Part shown: piece after piece, positions 37,576 through 44,115 of the stretch
How the letters are laid out: each line of letters begins with the position of its first letter
Numbering within the stretch: the first letter of the stretch is position 1
From: a virus
Length of the DNA stretch: 44,115 bases
Reading direction: 5' to 3' (one strand)
Virus record (IMG/VR): IMGVR_UViG_3300050821_002944
Location: 1-44,115 of that record
Notes under the pieces: generated by a model
Told to the model about the DNA's origin: nothing
What the model saw: the letters and a program-made list of their open reading frames with translations, nothing else
Databases searched by the model: none
Made by a program: the position numbers and the translations under genes

Positions 37576-38203
37576 TGCACAAACTCGACTTGCTCCAGAC
37601 AACTGGATCGCACGGCGTTGTCGTCATCCACGGCGGCGGCGGGCAGGGTTCGGATGGCGCCCATGGCGGCGATGGACATGGCCCTGACGCCCCCCACAGA
37701 GGTCCAGAAACGAAGCTCGAGGCGGCAAAGGCGACAATCGGCGTCAGCCCGCCCTCCAGAACCGTCAAGGGCAGATCGAGGCTCAGTGAGCCTCCTAGCG
37801 CGATCTGAGGGGCGAGGTCGCCAGCGAAGTCGATCAGGTTGACGTGAACGTCGAGATCGGCCGCAAGGACGATAATGGGCGCCAGATCGCCGGAAAGGTT
37901 GAGCGCAGGAGTGACGGTCAGGTCAGCCGAGAAGATCGGCTGAAAGGCGCTGATCCGGCTGTAATGCTTTAGCCCATACGAAAGCTTGCCATACTGGGAG
38001 GGGACTCCAAGATTGCCCGCCAGCTCGACCGGCGGCTTCGTCGCCGGAACCCACTGCTCCAGCGCAACCTGGGTGACCAACGCCTGACGCGCGCCCGTCG
38101 CCGTCGCTACCCATTGCTCGACTGTGACCTGGGTGACCTGCGCGGACGCAGTGGTCTTGATGAATTGCTCAAGCGAGACTTGAGTGGCGCGATTGTCGGT
38201 CAT
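37568..38203 (-). CDS. Repeat-containing tail protein (211 aa)
   Basis: N-terminus holds three copies of TQVxLEQFI/WV (residues 5-50), then beta-rich repeats (AGNLGV, LSGDLAPIIVLAADLDV, FAGDLAPQIALGG), and a Cys/Pro/Trp-rich C-terminus (GPCPSPPWAPSEPCPPPPW). Start ATG 38203 in an ATGA overlap with the 38200 gene. Probably a structural element near the fibres; not identified. Confidence 0.65.
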   Translation of the reverse strand: MTDNRATQVSLEQFIKTTASAQVTQVTVEQWVATATGARQALVTQVALEQWVPATKPPVELAGNLGVPSQYGKLSYGLKHYSRISAFQPIFSADLTVTPALNLSGDLAPIIVLAADLDVHVNLIDFAGDLAPQIALGGSLSLDLPLTVLEGGLTPIVAFAASSFVSGPLWGASGPCPSPPWAPSEPCPPPPWMTTTPCDPVVWSKSSLCNG

Positions 38204-39234
38204 CCAATCGTCACCGGCCCGATCTGGGCGTTGTTGACCGCCGCCGGCGTCCAAGCCGCCCCGGTATTCGGGTCGGTCAAATCAGTGCGCCACGCCCACA
38301 ACCAGCCAGATGAGGACAACGTCAACGTCGGCGAGGCGACTGTGGTCGCGCCCGACTTGAGCTGCACGGCGGCGGTGCGCGTACCGGCGTCGGACTTCTG
38401 CATGTAAGCGCGCGTCACTGTGGCGATAACCTGCGCGGGCGTCGAGGCAATGCTGGCTATGCCATAGAAATCCGCATCGCCGGGATTGCTGTCGAAAACG
38501 TAAGACGTAAGAGCGTTCTGTTGCGCCTCATTGACTTGGCTGAAATTAGTCGTGCCGCTCAATGGCGTGAATTGCTTTTGCACATCGCTCACGGGCATAC
38601 GCGCATAGCAGCGGATGTCGCCCAGCCAGTTCCCCGTCGCCGCGCCGGATTGCCAGAAGAAATCGTCGATAGCCACATTAGGATTGCTGGTGACTGTCCC
38701 TAGCTGAACCTTGTTAGCGTAATTGTTGGTCGATGTCGGGCGCGTGTTGAGGCTGGTCGCGGTGAAATCGTTAACGGTGTTGCCGTTCTTGCGCACGGCG
38801 AATGAACCGGTCGTATTGTTGACGACGATCTCAAACTCGAATGCGTACCAAGTGTTGATCGTATTGAACGCCGCCGAGTAGGTCGCCAGCGCCGTCCCGC
38901 CGATACCGCCGGATTGCAGGATGATCGTCCCGTCGTTGCGGATAAAGACGGTGCATTGCGCCGTCACCCCATCAAGCAACCCTATCCAGCATCCGGCAGT
39001 TCCGCTTATGACCGTCGGAGCCAGATAACTAACGACAATATGATGCACGGCGTCGTTGACGCCGCTGCTCTTGGTCAGGTTGGTCGAATTGCCGCCGCTG
39101 AAATTGATCGCCCTACTTCCGGCGAAGCGCCCTGTAACGAAACTCGGCGGCGTGGCGGGAGGGTCCCAGTAATTGTTCGCCATGTCGGCAGCCGCCGCGT
39201 ACAGGTCGAAGCTGTCGCCGAAGCTCCACGCCAT
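38200..39234 (-). CDS. Lectin-like (ConA/LamG-type) tail protein (344 aa)
   Basis: Residues 25-215 read as a jelly-roll: GRFAGSRAINFSGGNSTNLTKS, HHIVVSYLAP, TVFIRNDGTIILQSGG, WYAFEFEIVVNNTTGSFAVRKNG, NVAIDDFFWQ. Such domains bind glycans on the cell surface. The C-terminal part (FDSNPGDADFYGIASI...VIATVTRAYMQKSD) is shared in type with phage tip proteins. Late operon, fibre region. Confidence 0.7.
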   Translation of the reverse strand: MAWSFGDSFDLYAAAADMANNYWDPPATPPSFVTGRFAGSRAINFSGGNSTNLTKSSGVNDAVHHIVVSYLAPTVISGTAGCWIGLLDGVTAQCTVFIRNDGTIILQSGGIGGTALATYSAAFNTINTWYAFEFEIVVNNTTGSFAVRKNGNTVNDFTATSLNTRPTSTNNYANKVQLGTVTSNPNVAIDDFFWQSGAATGNWLGDIRCYARMPVSDVQKQFTPLSGTTNFSQVNEAQQNALTSYVFDSNPGDADFYGIASIASTPAQVIATVTRAYMQKSDAGTRTAAVQLKSGATTVASPTLTLSSSGWLWAWRTDLTDPNTGAAWTPAAVNNAQIGPVTIG

Positions 39235-39235
39235 G

Positions 39236-39604
39236 TCACTGCACCGTGATCGTCAGCGCACCGGCGAGAAACCGCGCCGTGTCGCCGTTGCCAACCGCCT
39301 TGGGCGTGGCCAATGCGCCGGAGCCCTGGAACGTCCCGCCGGTCAACGCCGTCCAAAGGGCAAAATAAGCAACCGCTCCCCAGCTCCCGGTCGCGGGCGC
39401 ATAGGTGACGATGGCGCTGTTCGAGGCCACCGTTGGGTTGTTTCCGGCATTGGCGAACGCAATAGGACCGACCCGAGCATAGGCGTTGCCGGAAACCTCG
39501 TTCGCTCCGGTGTCGCCGGGATCGGCGGTGTGCAACGACACGTAGGCGGTGGTGGTTAAGGGCGTGAGGATCGCCGCTTCGCCGCTTGAGGACAGGCCTG
39601 TCAT
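39236..39604 (-). CDS. Small tail structural protein (122 aa)
   Basis: MTGLSSSGEAAILTPLTTTAYVSLHTADPGDTGANEVSGNAYARV: the YVSLHTADPGDTGANEVSGxxYARV pattern is frequent in tail fibre-associated phage proteins. All-beta. Starts in an ATGA overlap with the adaptor gene and ends one base before the lectin-like gene. Confidence 0.75.
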   Translation of the reverse strand: MTGLSSSGEAAILTPLTTTAYVSLHTADPGDTGANEVSGNAYARVGPIAFANAGNNPTVASNSAIVTYAPATGSWGAVAYFALWTALTGGTFQGSGALATPKAVGNGDTARFLAGALTITVQ

Positions 39605-40227
39605 CCAAAGCTCCTATGGCGTGGCCTTGTGACGCGCGATCCGCTCGCCTTCGCCCCCAGGTGGGCGGTGTTGAGCTTCTGGATCTCGTCCTCGGCGAGC
39701 TGCTTAAAGTTCGCCGCCCCCTGTTCCTCGCCGACGGCGTGCAGACCGGAGTGCATCAACGCGGCGAACAGGTAGAGCTGCGGGTGCTTGGTGTAGATCC
39801 AGCTCTGCTGCGTGTCGGAGAAGGTGGGGACCTCGCCGTAGTAGGCGAGCTTGTACTCGACGCCGTCGACCGGATCGGGCGTGCCGCCGAAGTACATCGT
39901 CGAGCCGACGAGCGTGTAGTACATCCATGTATGGGTGTCGCGCTGGTTGAAGAACTCGTCCCTCGACTTGTAGCGGGCGGTCAGAAAGCCGTCGGCGCCG
40001 TTGTCGTTGGCGACCCGCACAAGATCCATCGCCAGCCAGTCGGCGGGCAATTGCGCGCAGCGCGAGGTGATGATCCCGTCGCCCATCTGGATCATCTGCG
40101 CCACCCGCAGCTCTTGGTTGAATTTGCTTTCGGCCATGCGGACGAACGACGTGACGAGCGCGGGGCTCCAATCCTGGCGGTTGGCCCATTCCGCGACCGA
40201 GGCTTTGAAGTCCGAGAAGTCGGTCAT
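39601..40227 (-). CDS. Tail/head-tail adaptor protein (208 aa)
   Basis: MTDFSDFKASVAEWANRQDWSPALVTSFVRMAESKFNQELRV... with YYTLVGSTMYFGGTPDPVDGVEYKLAYYGEVP and YLFAALMHSGLHAVGEEQGA: the pattern of phage adaptor proteins (gp4-like role) joining the portal to the tail hub. Start ATG 40227. Its position before the fibre cluster fits. Confidence 0.8.
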   Translation of the reverse strand: MTDFSDFKASVAEWANRQDWSPALVTSFVRMAESKFNQELRVAQMIQMGDGIITSRCAQLPADWLAMDLVRVANDNGADGFLTARYKSRDEFFNQRDTHTWMYYTLVGSTMYFGGTPDPVDGVEYKLAYYGEVPTFSDTQQSWIYTKHPQLYLFAALMHSGLHAVGEEQGAANFKQLAEDEIQKLNTAHLGAKASGSRVTRPRHRSFG

Positions 40228-40231
40228 TGCT

Positions 40232-40483
40232 TCACGCCAACCCGAATAGCGCGATGCTGTAGCGGCCAAACAGGCCAGCGCATTCCGCCAGCCGCCAGAT
40301 GAACAAAAGGATCAGGATCGCGACCACGCCGCCGATCACGATCTGGATAATGTTCCAGTATGGGGCGTTCGTGATGCCTGCGAACCAGCTTCCAAACGCC
40401 GCCCGAAGCAGCGCGAGGATGACAAGGACCACGATAACGAAAATCGCGACTTTGAAAATCAGGTCCATGCCGAAGCCGCACAT
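40232..40483 (-). CDS. Holin candidate, two-span membrane protein (83 aa)
   Basis: MCGFGMDLIFKVAIFVIVVLVILALL (span 8-28) and NIIQIVIGGVVAILILLFIW (span 44-63), separated by a short polar loop, then LAECAGLFGRYSIALF. Two spans in 83 aa next to the lysozyme gene suggest a class II holin that lets the endolysin reach the wall. A different membrane role is possible. Confidence 0.6.
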   Translation of the reverse strand: MCGFGMDLIFKVAIFVIVVLVILALLRAAFGSWFAGITNAPYWNIIQIVIGGVVAILILLFIWRLAECAGLFGRYSIALFGLA

Positions 40484-40485
40484 GA

Positions 40486-40929
40486 TCAAGCCCTCGCCAC
40501 ATGTTGAAGATTGAGAAATTGCTGGTGTTCGCCGCGCCGCCTCGCCTTCACCTCGGCGGGCTTGTTCCACAAGAGGATCGCCTCGGCCGCATGGTCATGC
40601 GCGCCGTCGAGGAACTTCCGCAGCGTGGTTGAAGCGGCGAACGCGCCGAGGCCGATGTTGAAGGCAAGGCTGACATAGGCGTCGAACTGGTGCGGCTCGA
40701 TTGCGGCGCCCGCGATGAGCATGGTCACGCCGTCCTCGAACTCGGCCACGTCGTCGGCGAAGATGAGGTCCGCCTGGGCCTGGGTGATCTGGTCGCCGGA
40801 TCTGACCTTCGGCGGCCCAGCCGCGCTCGTATGTCCACAACCTATCGTCCACACGCCGACGCTGTCCTTGTAGGCCTTGAGCCTGCAGCCCTCGCGCTCC
40901 ATCAGGAGCTTTCGGCCATGTTCGGTCAT
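40486..40929 (-). CDS. Endolysin, T4-lysozyme type (GH24), 147 aa
   Basis: Hydrolyses the glycan of peptidoglycan at lysis. Catalytic triad spacing Glu13-x8-Asp22-x5-Thr28 in MEREGCRLKAYKDSVGVWTIGCGHT, then the helical lobe (DAYVSLAFNIGLGAFAASTTLRKF). No signal peptide, so it depends on a holin. ATG 40929; the frame is open further upstream but that part is a shadow of the neighbouring genes. Confidence 0.93.
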   Translation of the reverse strand: MTEHGRKLLMEREGCRLKAYKDSVGVWTIGCGHTSAAGPPKVRSGDQITQAQADLIFADDVAEFEDGVTMLIAGAAIEPHQFDAYVSLAFNIGLGAFAASTTLRKFLDGAHDHAAEAILLWNKPAEVKARRRGEHQQFLNLQHVARA

Positions 40930-40931
40930 CT

Positions 40932-41162
40932 TCACGGCTTCGGCCCTTGGCGGCAGTCGCGGATGTCGTGGACGAGGTCGTTGATCAGCTGGAGCTGGGC
41001 CTTGTTGCGTTCGGCGGCGTTGGCGGCGACCTCGCCGAGGATGTACATGGCGAAGCCAAGAAAGGCCAAGTTCACCAGTAACAAAGCAATCGCCAGCGGC
41101 GAACCGCCCATAGCGGCGACGGCGGTGTTGGCGACCTTGCCTGCTTCCTCGGTCAGGCCCAT
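40932..41162 (-). CDS. Single-span membrane protein of the lysis group (76 aa)
   Basis: One span at residues 22-43 (PLAIALLLVNLAFLGFAMYILG) followed by a charged helix (AANAAERNKAQLQLINDLVHDIRDC). Directly before the endolysin gene; could be a holin, antiholin or Rz-like spanin. The single span with a periplasmic-type helix makes spanin or antiholin more likely. Confidence 0.6.
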   Translation of the reverse strand: MGLTEEAGKVANTAVAAMGGSPLAIALLLVNLAFLGFAMYILGEVAANAAERNKAQLQLINDLVHDIRDCRQGPKP

Positions 41163-41462
41163 CTAGACGCGCCCCCGCCAGATGCGGAAGGGCGCGGCCT
41201 CGGCGCTGTTCAAGTAGCGCGCCCAGTCGGCCTCGTCCCATTGCTGATGGACGCTGCGCTCGTAAACTTCGACGGGGATGCGGGCGAGCAGCCGGTTGAC
41301 GCCATTGTGCGACATCATCGAGCGGTCGCGCTCGACGCTGTCGAGGATCTGGTCGAGGACCTGCTCGGTATGGACGGTGAAGTCCTCAGGGCGCTCGTCG
41401 TCGGTGATGAGCGTGCGCCGCACGCCATCCGCATTGCGGTACGTCGTGCGGCGCTCCGTCAT
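41163..41462 (-). CDS. Conserved-type phage protein (99 aa)
   Basis: MTERRTTYRNADGVRRTLITDDE...LLARIPVEVYERSVHQQWDEADWARYLNSAEAAPFRIWRGRV. The ending WDEADW-YLN-PFRxWxGRV is a familiar pattern of small podophage proteins near capsid genes, without known role. ATGA with the endonuclease upstream. Confidence 0.7.
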   Translation of the reverse strand: MTERRTTYRNADGVRRTLITDDERPEDFTVHTEQVLDQILDSVERDRSMMSHNGVNRLLARIPVEVYERSVHQQWDEADWARYLNSAEAAPFRIWRGRV

Positions 41463-41965
41463 TGGAGCCTCCGGTAATAGTCGCCGAAGGCCTGCTGGGC
41501 CGCCATCTCGTAGGCGTGAGATGCTTCTTCTGGGGTGGGGAAATAACCGAGGTGCAGACACCGGCCCCCAGTCCGGATCGTCGCGCGCCAACGGCCGTTC
41601 TTGAACGAGACGCCCTTGAAGCCTGACTTATTGGTTGCCCGCCGTCCGCTGTTGACTACGTTCTGCGCGCGAGTTGCCGGTCGTAGGTTCCCCCAGCGAT
41701 TGTTGGTTCGGTCGAGGTCGATGTGGTCAACGTCGTCCTTTGGCCAGCGGCCGGTCATCCACAGCCAAGCCAGCCGTGCGATGAGATATTTCCTAAGACC
41801 GACCTGAACGCGCAGATAACCTGATTTCGGGTCTTTCGCGCCAGCAAACCAGCCGCGTGGACGATGATGCCCACGCTCCCGGTATTGCAAAAGACCAGAA
41901 TATGGGTCATAAATAAATAGACGGCGCACAGCCTCTGCGGTCAGGTCGTTCTTAGGTTTAGTCAT
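41459..41965 (-). CDS. HNH homing endonuclease with AP2 domain (168 aa)
   Basis: HNH core WLWMTGRWPKDDVDHIDLDRTNNRWGNLR (Asp80-His81, Asp83, Asn88, Asn93) and Asn102; AP2-type DNA-binding domain at 114-168 (GFKGVSFKNGRWRATIRTGGR...EEASHAYEMAA). Same build as the 19208 gene but different sequence. It lies between the capsid and the 99-aa gene, intact, coupled by ATGA. Confidence 0.92.
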   Translation of the reverse strand: MTKPKNDLTAEAVRRLFIYDPYSGLLQYRERGHHRPRGWFAGAKDPKSGYLRVQVGLRKYLIARLAWLWMTGRWPKDDVDHIDLDRTNNRWGNLRPATRAQNVVNSGRRATNKSGFKGVSFKNGRWRATIRTGGRCLHLGYFPTPEEASHAYEMAAQQAFGDYYRRLQ

Positions 41966-41966
41966 G

Positions 41967-42953
41967 CTATTTCTTAATTCCGTTGAAAAGTATATGAGCC
42001 AGCGGGTTGCGCATTTCTAAGCCCCACTCGCAAACTATCATTCTAGTCTCTGCATCGCCGACTCTAGCCATCAAAAACTGTCGAAAGGCCCTGAAAAACG
42101 CGACCGCTGCGTAGTCGGGATCGATCAAAAGTCCGACATCGGGCAAGAGCCAGCGCGACGGCGCGACCTTGATGCGGCCGAAGTCCGTCGCAATCACATC
42201 AATAGTTGACACAACTTCCGTTTTACCAACCAAGACTTGCGTTGTACTGCGCCCGACGAACGTCGAGATCGTCCTCTTCGGCCCAGGCGGCACGATCCAC
42301 ATCGAGGGGCTTCCCCCGTTCTGGTACGCTGCCTGCATCGCGTCACCGAGCATGGCCTCGGTGATGGTGACCTGCGACCCGGCCACGACGTTGGCGAAGG
42401 CGTCGGTCGCCGCCACCGGCAGGCCGGTGTTGACGGTGCCGGGCGCAATCGCTGCAGCCGTGTTCGAGTTCTTGTCGGTGGCGCGGCCGAGCCAGTGGGC
42501 GAAGGCCTCTGTCGTCCTCGCCGTCGGGCCGGTGTCGTTGCCGTCGTTGCGCGCCTGACGGCTGCACAAGATCGACTCCATGTCGCTCTTCAACACCTTC
42601 GCCGCGAGCGCCATCTGGTGGGCCATCTCGGAGCCTTTGCCCGCCGCGTCGCTCTCCTCCTGCGAGCCCGACACGGTCGCGTCGCGTTCGGAAATCTGGC
42701 TCACGTTGTTGCGGCGGATCGTCGGCTGAGACGGGCCGTTAGCCAGCGCGAACCCTTCGACCTGAGCATTGTTCAGGTTAACGAGCGGCAAGAACTCAGT
42801 TTGCCAGTCGAATATCCGGTTCTTTACGTTACGTCTGCGTATAGCCGACATAACTGGAGTATCGAACGGATCTATATTGTATATAGCGTTGCTGAGATCT
42901 TCTCGGTTTGCTTGCGCGTTATAAGTAGTAAAGGCGTTCGTGACCTTTGGCAC
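41967..42953 (-). CDS. Major capsid protein, DUF5309 / SU10 family (328 aa)
   Basis: Forms the capsid shell. MPKVTNAFTTYNAQANREDLSNAIYNIDPFDTPVMSAIRRRNVKNRIFDWQTEFL is the N-terminal signature of the SU10-type capsid family (HK97 fold); later blocks EGFALANGPSQPTIRRNNVSQI, MWIVPPGPKRTISTF and MARVGDAETRMIVCEWGLEMRNP match. Length is normal. GAAAGGATC lies before ATG 42953. Preceded by the scaffold gene, as expected. Confidence 0.93.
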   Translation of the reverse strand: MPKVTNAFTTYNAQANREDLSNAIYNIDPFDTPVMSAIRRRNVKNRIFDWQTEFLPLVNLNNAQVEGFALANGPSQPTIRRNNVSQISERDATVSGSQEESDAAGKGSEMAHQMALAAKVLKSDMESILCSRQARNDGNDTGPTARTTEAFAHWLGRATDKNSNTAAAIAPGTVNTGLPVAATDAFANVVAGSQVTITEAMLGDAMQAAYQNGGSPSMWIVPPGPKRTISTFVGRSTTQVLVGKTEVVSTIDVIATDFGRIKVAPSRWLLPDVGLLIDPDYAAVAFFRAFRQFLMARVGDAETRMIVCEWGLEMRNPLAHILFNGIKK

Positions 42954-42982
42954 GGTTAGATCCTTTCGAGCAAGAGGGAATA

Positions 42983-43054
42983 TCCGCCGGTCGGTGGCGG
43001 ACTATTGGCTCTAGCCCGAAGGTCTAGACTATGCGCTCCAGTCCTTAGACTGGA
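42983..43054 (-). other. Three consecutive hairpins in the capsid gene leader
   Basis: In the 124-base gap between the scaffold stop (43078) and capsid start (42953): TCCAGTC-CTTA-GACTGGA (43037-43054), TCTAG-9 nt-CTAGA (43010-43028) and TCCGCC-7 nt-GGCGGA (42983-43001). In a tightly packed operon this structured leader may tune capsid expression or protect a processed mRNA. Confidence 0.45.
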
Positions 43055-43077
43055 CAGAAGCTCCGGTTAGCCCGGAC

Positions 43078-44115
43078 TTATCTTGGCCGCAGGAACTGGG
43101 CCATTACCGCCGCCGCGTCATCGACGCGGCCGGTGGATGCGAGCCTCTTCTGGGCGTCGTTCATCGAGCGCGCCGCGCCGTTGCCGACGCGCGGGGCCGA
43201 TCCCGGCTGCAGCGCGCCGCCGCGCTCTGGCTGCACGGGGAAAGGTTTGTTGGCCTGCATGCGGTCGTACTTGGCGGCCTTGAGCAGGATCGACAGCATG
43301 CGCTCGTCGTAGGTCGTGCCGATCTCGTCCTCGCTGAAGCCGTGGCTCATCGCGGTGCGGCGCATGCCGGTGATCGCGTGGTCGACCTCGGTCTGATTGG
43401 CGAGCTTGTTGCGGGCGCGGAATTTATCGAACTCGGCCCTGGCATAGCTGGCGGTCTGCTGGGCGTGGGCTTGGTAGGCCTCGCGCTGCGCATACTCGCG
43501 CCGCTGGCGGATGCCATTGAGCGTGCCGTAGATCGCCTTGTAGTTTTTTTCGAGGTTGTGGGCGCCTACTGGGTCAGTCTTGTACAACGCCTCCCAGTCG
43601 TCAGGCTCCTTGGGGATCAGCGCGGCGAACTCGGCCTCTTGGTTGTGGCAGAGCTGGATGTAGGCCTCGCGCGCCTGCTGGGCCTGGGCGCCGCGCTCGT
43701 CGATGGTCTTGGCGACCTCGACCATCTGGCGCATGCGCGTGTTGAACGTCTCTTCGCGCGTGTAGCCCCTGAGCGCCTCGTTGAGGCTGACCTCGCGCTC
43801 TTCGCCGTCTATCTGGATCTTGTAGCGGGGGCTGGTGTCCTCGCTGGGCTCCCCTTCGCCGGGCTTCCCTTTATCTGCCCCTTCGGCGTCGGGATCGGCA
43901 TCGTCGGCTTCTTCCCCGATCCGCTCTGGGCGCTGATTTTCGGCTGGCTCGTCATTGTCGTTGGCGGGGGCTGGAACACGTTTCGCGGGCTTCGGAGCGG
44001 TGTCCCCTTCTTCAGACCGGCCATCTGCAATTCTCCTCTCCTGTTCGAGCAGGCGCGGATCTGCGCCGCCGTCGGACGTGTCGCCCCGGTCGTCGCCTTC
44101 CGTCTCTCTGGGCTG
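43078..44115 (-). CDS. Capsid scaffolding/assembly protein, C-terminal part (continues at 233-1)
   Basis: The frame runs from the window end to TAA at 43078 with no internal stop. It continues the 1-233 feature; full length is 384 aa on the joined molecule. Acidic, disordered N-terminal third (EEADDADPDAEGADKG), then KIQIDGEEREVSLNEALRGYTREETFNTRMRQMV (a pattern I know from capsid assembly proteins), coiled-coil helices to residue 330 and a basic C-terminus (NDAQKRLASTGRVDDAAAVMAQFLRPR). The helix-turn-helix ends of scaffolds bind capsid subunits. Confidence 0.8.
   Translation of the reverse strand, partial: QPRETEGDDRGDTSDGGADPRLLEQERRIADGRSEEGDTAPKPAKRVPAPANDNDEPAENQRPERIGEEADDADPDAEGADKGKPGEGEPSEDTSPRYKIQIDGEEREVSLNEALRGYTREETFNTRMRQMVEVAKTIDERGAQAQQAREAYIQLCHNQEAEFAALIPKEPDDWEALYKTDPVGAHNLEKNYKAIYGTLNGIRQRREYAQREAYQAHAQQTASYARAEFDKFRARNKLANQTEVDHAITGMRRTAMSHGFSEDEIGTTYDERMLSILLKAAKYDRMQANKPFPVQPERGGALQPGSAPRVGNGAARSMNDAQKRLASTGRVDDAAAVMAQFLRPR
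44000..44115. repeat. Terminal redundancy, right copy (pairs with 1-116)
   Basis: See the left copy. The last 18 bases differ from 99-116 at six positions, all frame-neutral in the scaffold gene: Arg CGC/AGA and Glu GAG/GAA are synonymous, Asp/Glu and Ile/Thr are changes. That pattern suggests a real sequence variant, not random end errors. Confidence 0.85.

Noticed and set aside
42954-43077. Group I intron remnant upstream of the capsid gene
   Set aside because: ATAGTCTAGACC and a preceding hairpin recall the P8-P7' part, but P3, P4, P6 and a 5' P7 partner are missing and no gene is interrupted.

Overview
The window is essentially one complete genome of a temperate, P22-like short-tailed phage. 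Positions 44000-44115 repeat positions 1-116, with the first 98 bases identical. Joining position 43999 to position 1 restores one uninterrupted scaffold-protein frame of exactly 385 codons. The molecule is therefore circular or circularly permuted, about 44.0 kb, and the window ends are an assembly overlap. High G+C, abundant ATGA/GTGA start-stop overlaps and a PEP-CTERM cargo gene with the VPEPSTWAM sorting motif suggest an alphaproteobacterial host, probably of the Hyphomicrobiales type. The host is inference.

Late region (minus strand, from 9023 down to 1, then from 44115 down to 26311): a run of tightly overlapped genes. In transcription order it holds a block of small unknown proteins (9023-6491), a candidate small terminase, a DUF7694-like protein, a Pro/Gly-repeat protein, the large terminase, the portal, two head-region proteins, the scaffold, a DUF5309/SU10-type major capsid protein, and a lysis group (small membrane proteins plus a T4-type lysozyme). 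These are followed by a tail adaptor, receptor-side fibre/lectin-like proteins, a P22 gp10-like hub protein, Gln/Gly-rich putative ejection proteins and a virion lysin that combines M15 peptidase and transglycosylase domains. HNH homing endonucleases sit beside the capsid and hub genes.

Control region (about 9.0-12.0 kb): two paralogous small HTH proteins, a ribbon-helix-helix protein, two families of repeated operator-like motifs, an iteron-like array of seven-base direct repeats, and a hairpin-dense stretch of about 550 bases with no convincing gene (possible origin or structured RNA). A zinc-ribbon protein gene follows.

Plus-strand accessory cluster (12.06-15.4 kb): small membrane and cysteine-rich proteins, a proline-rich protein, an Ig-like domain protein and a long Pro/Gly-rich protein. 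A minus-strand set (18.13-15.4 kb) holds an XRE repressor, a VRR-NUC nuclease, a PD-(D/E)XK nuclease and small unknowns.

Early plus-strand operon (18.4-24.3 kb): ERF annealing protein, a homing endonuclease, YqaJ exonuclease, a DUF1367-like protein, a stand-alone RNA-polymerase alpha-CTD-like protein, an HNH nuclease, a radical SAM protein, small proteins and a tyrosine integrase. The operator repeat GTTAAACGTCTAAC occurs upstream of the packaging operon, upstream of an HTH gene and between the XRE gene and the recombination operon, which suggests one distributed lysogeny switch. Beyond the integrase lie the PEP-CTERM cargo gene and a small membrane-protein cluster (25.35-26.3 kb).
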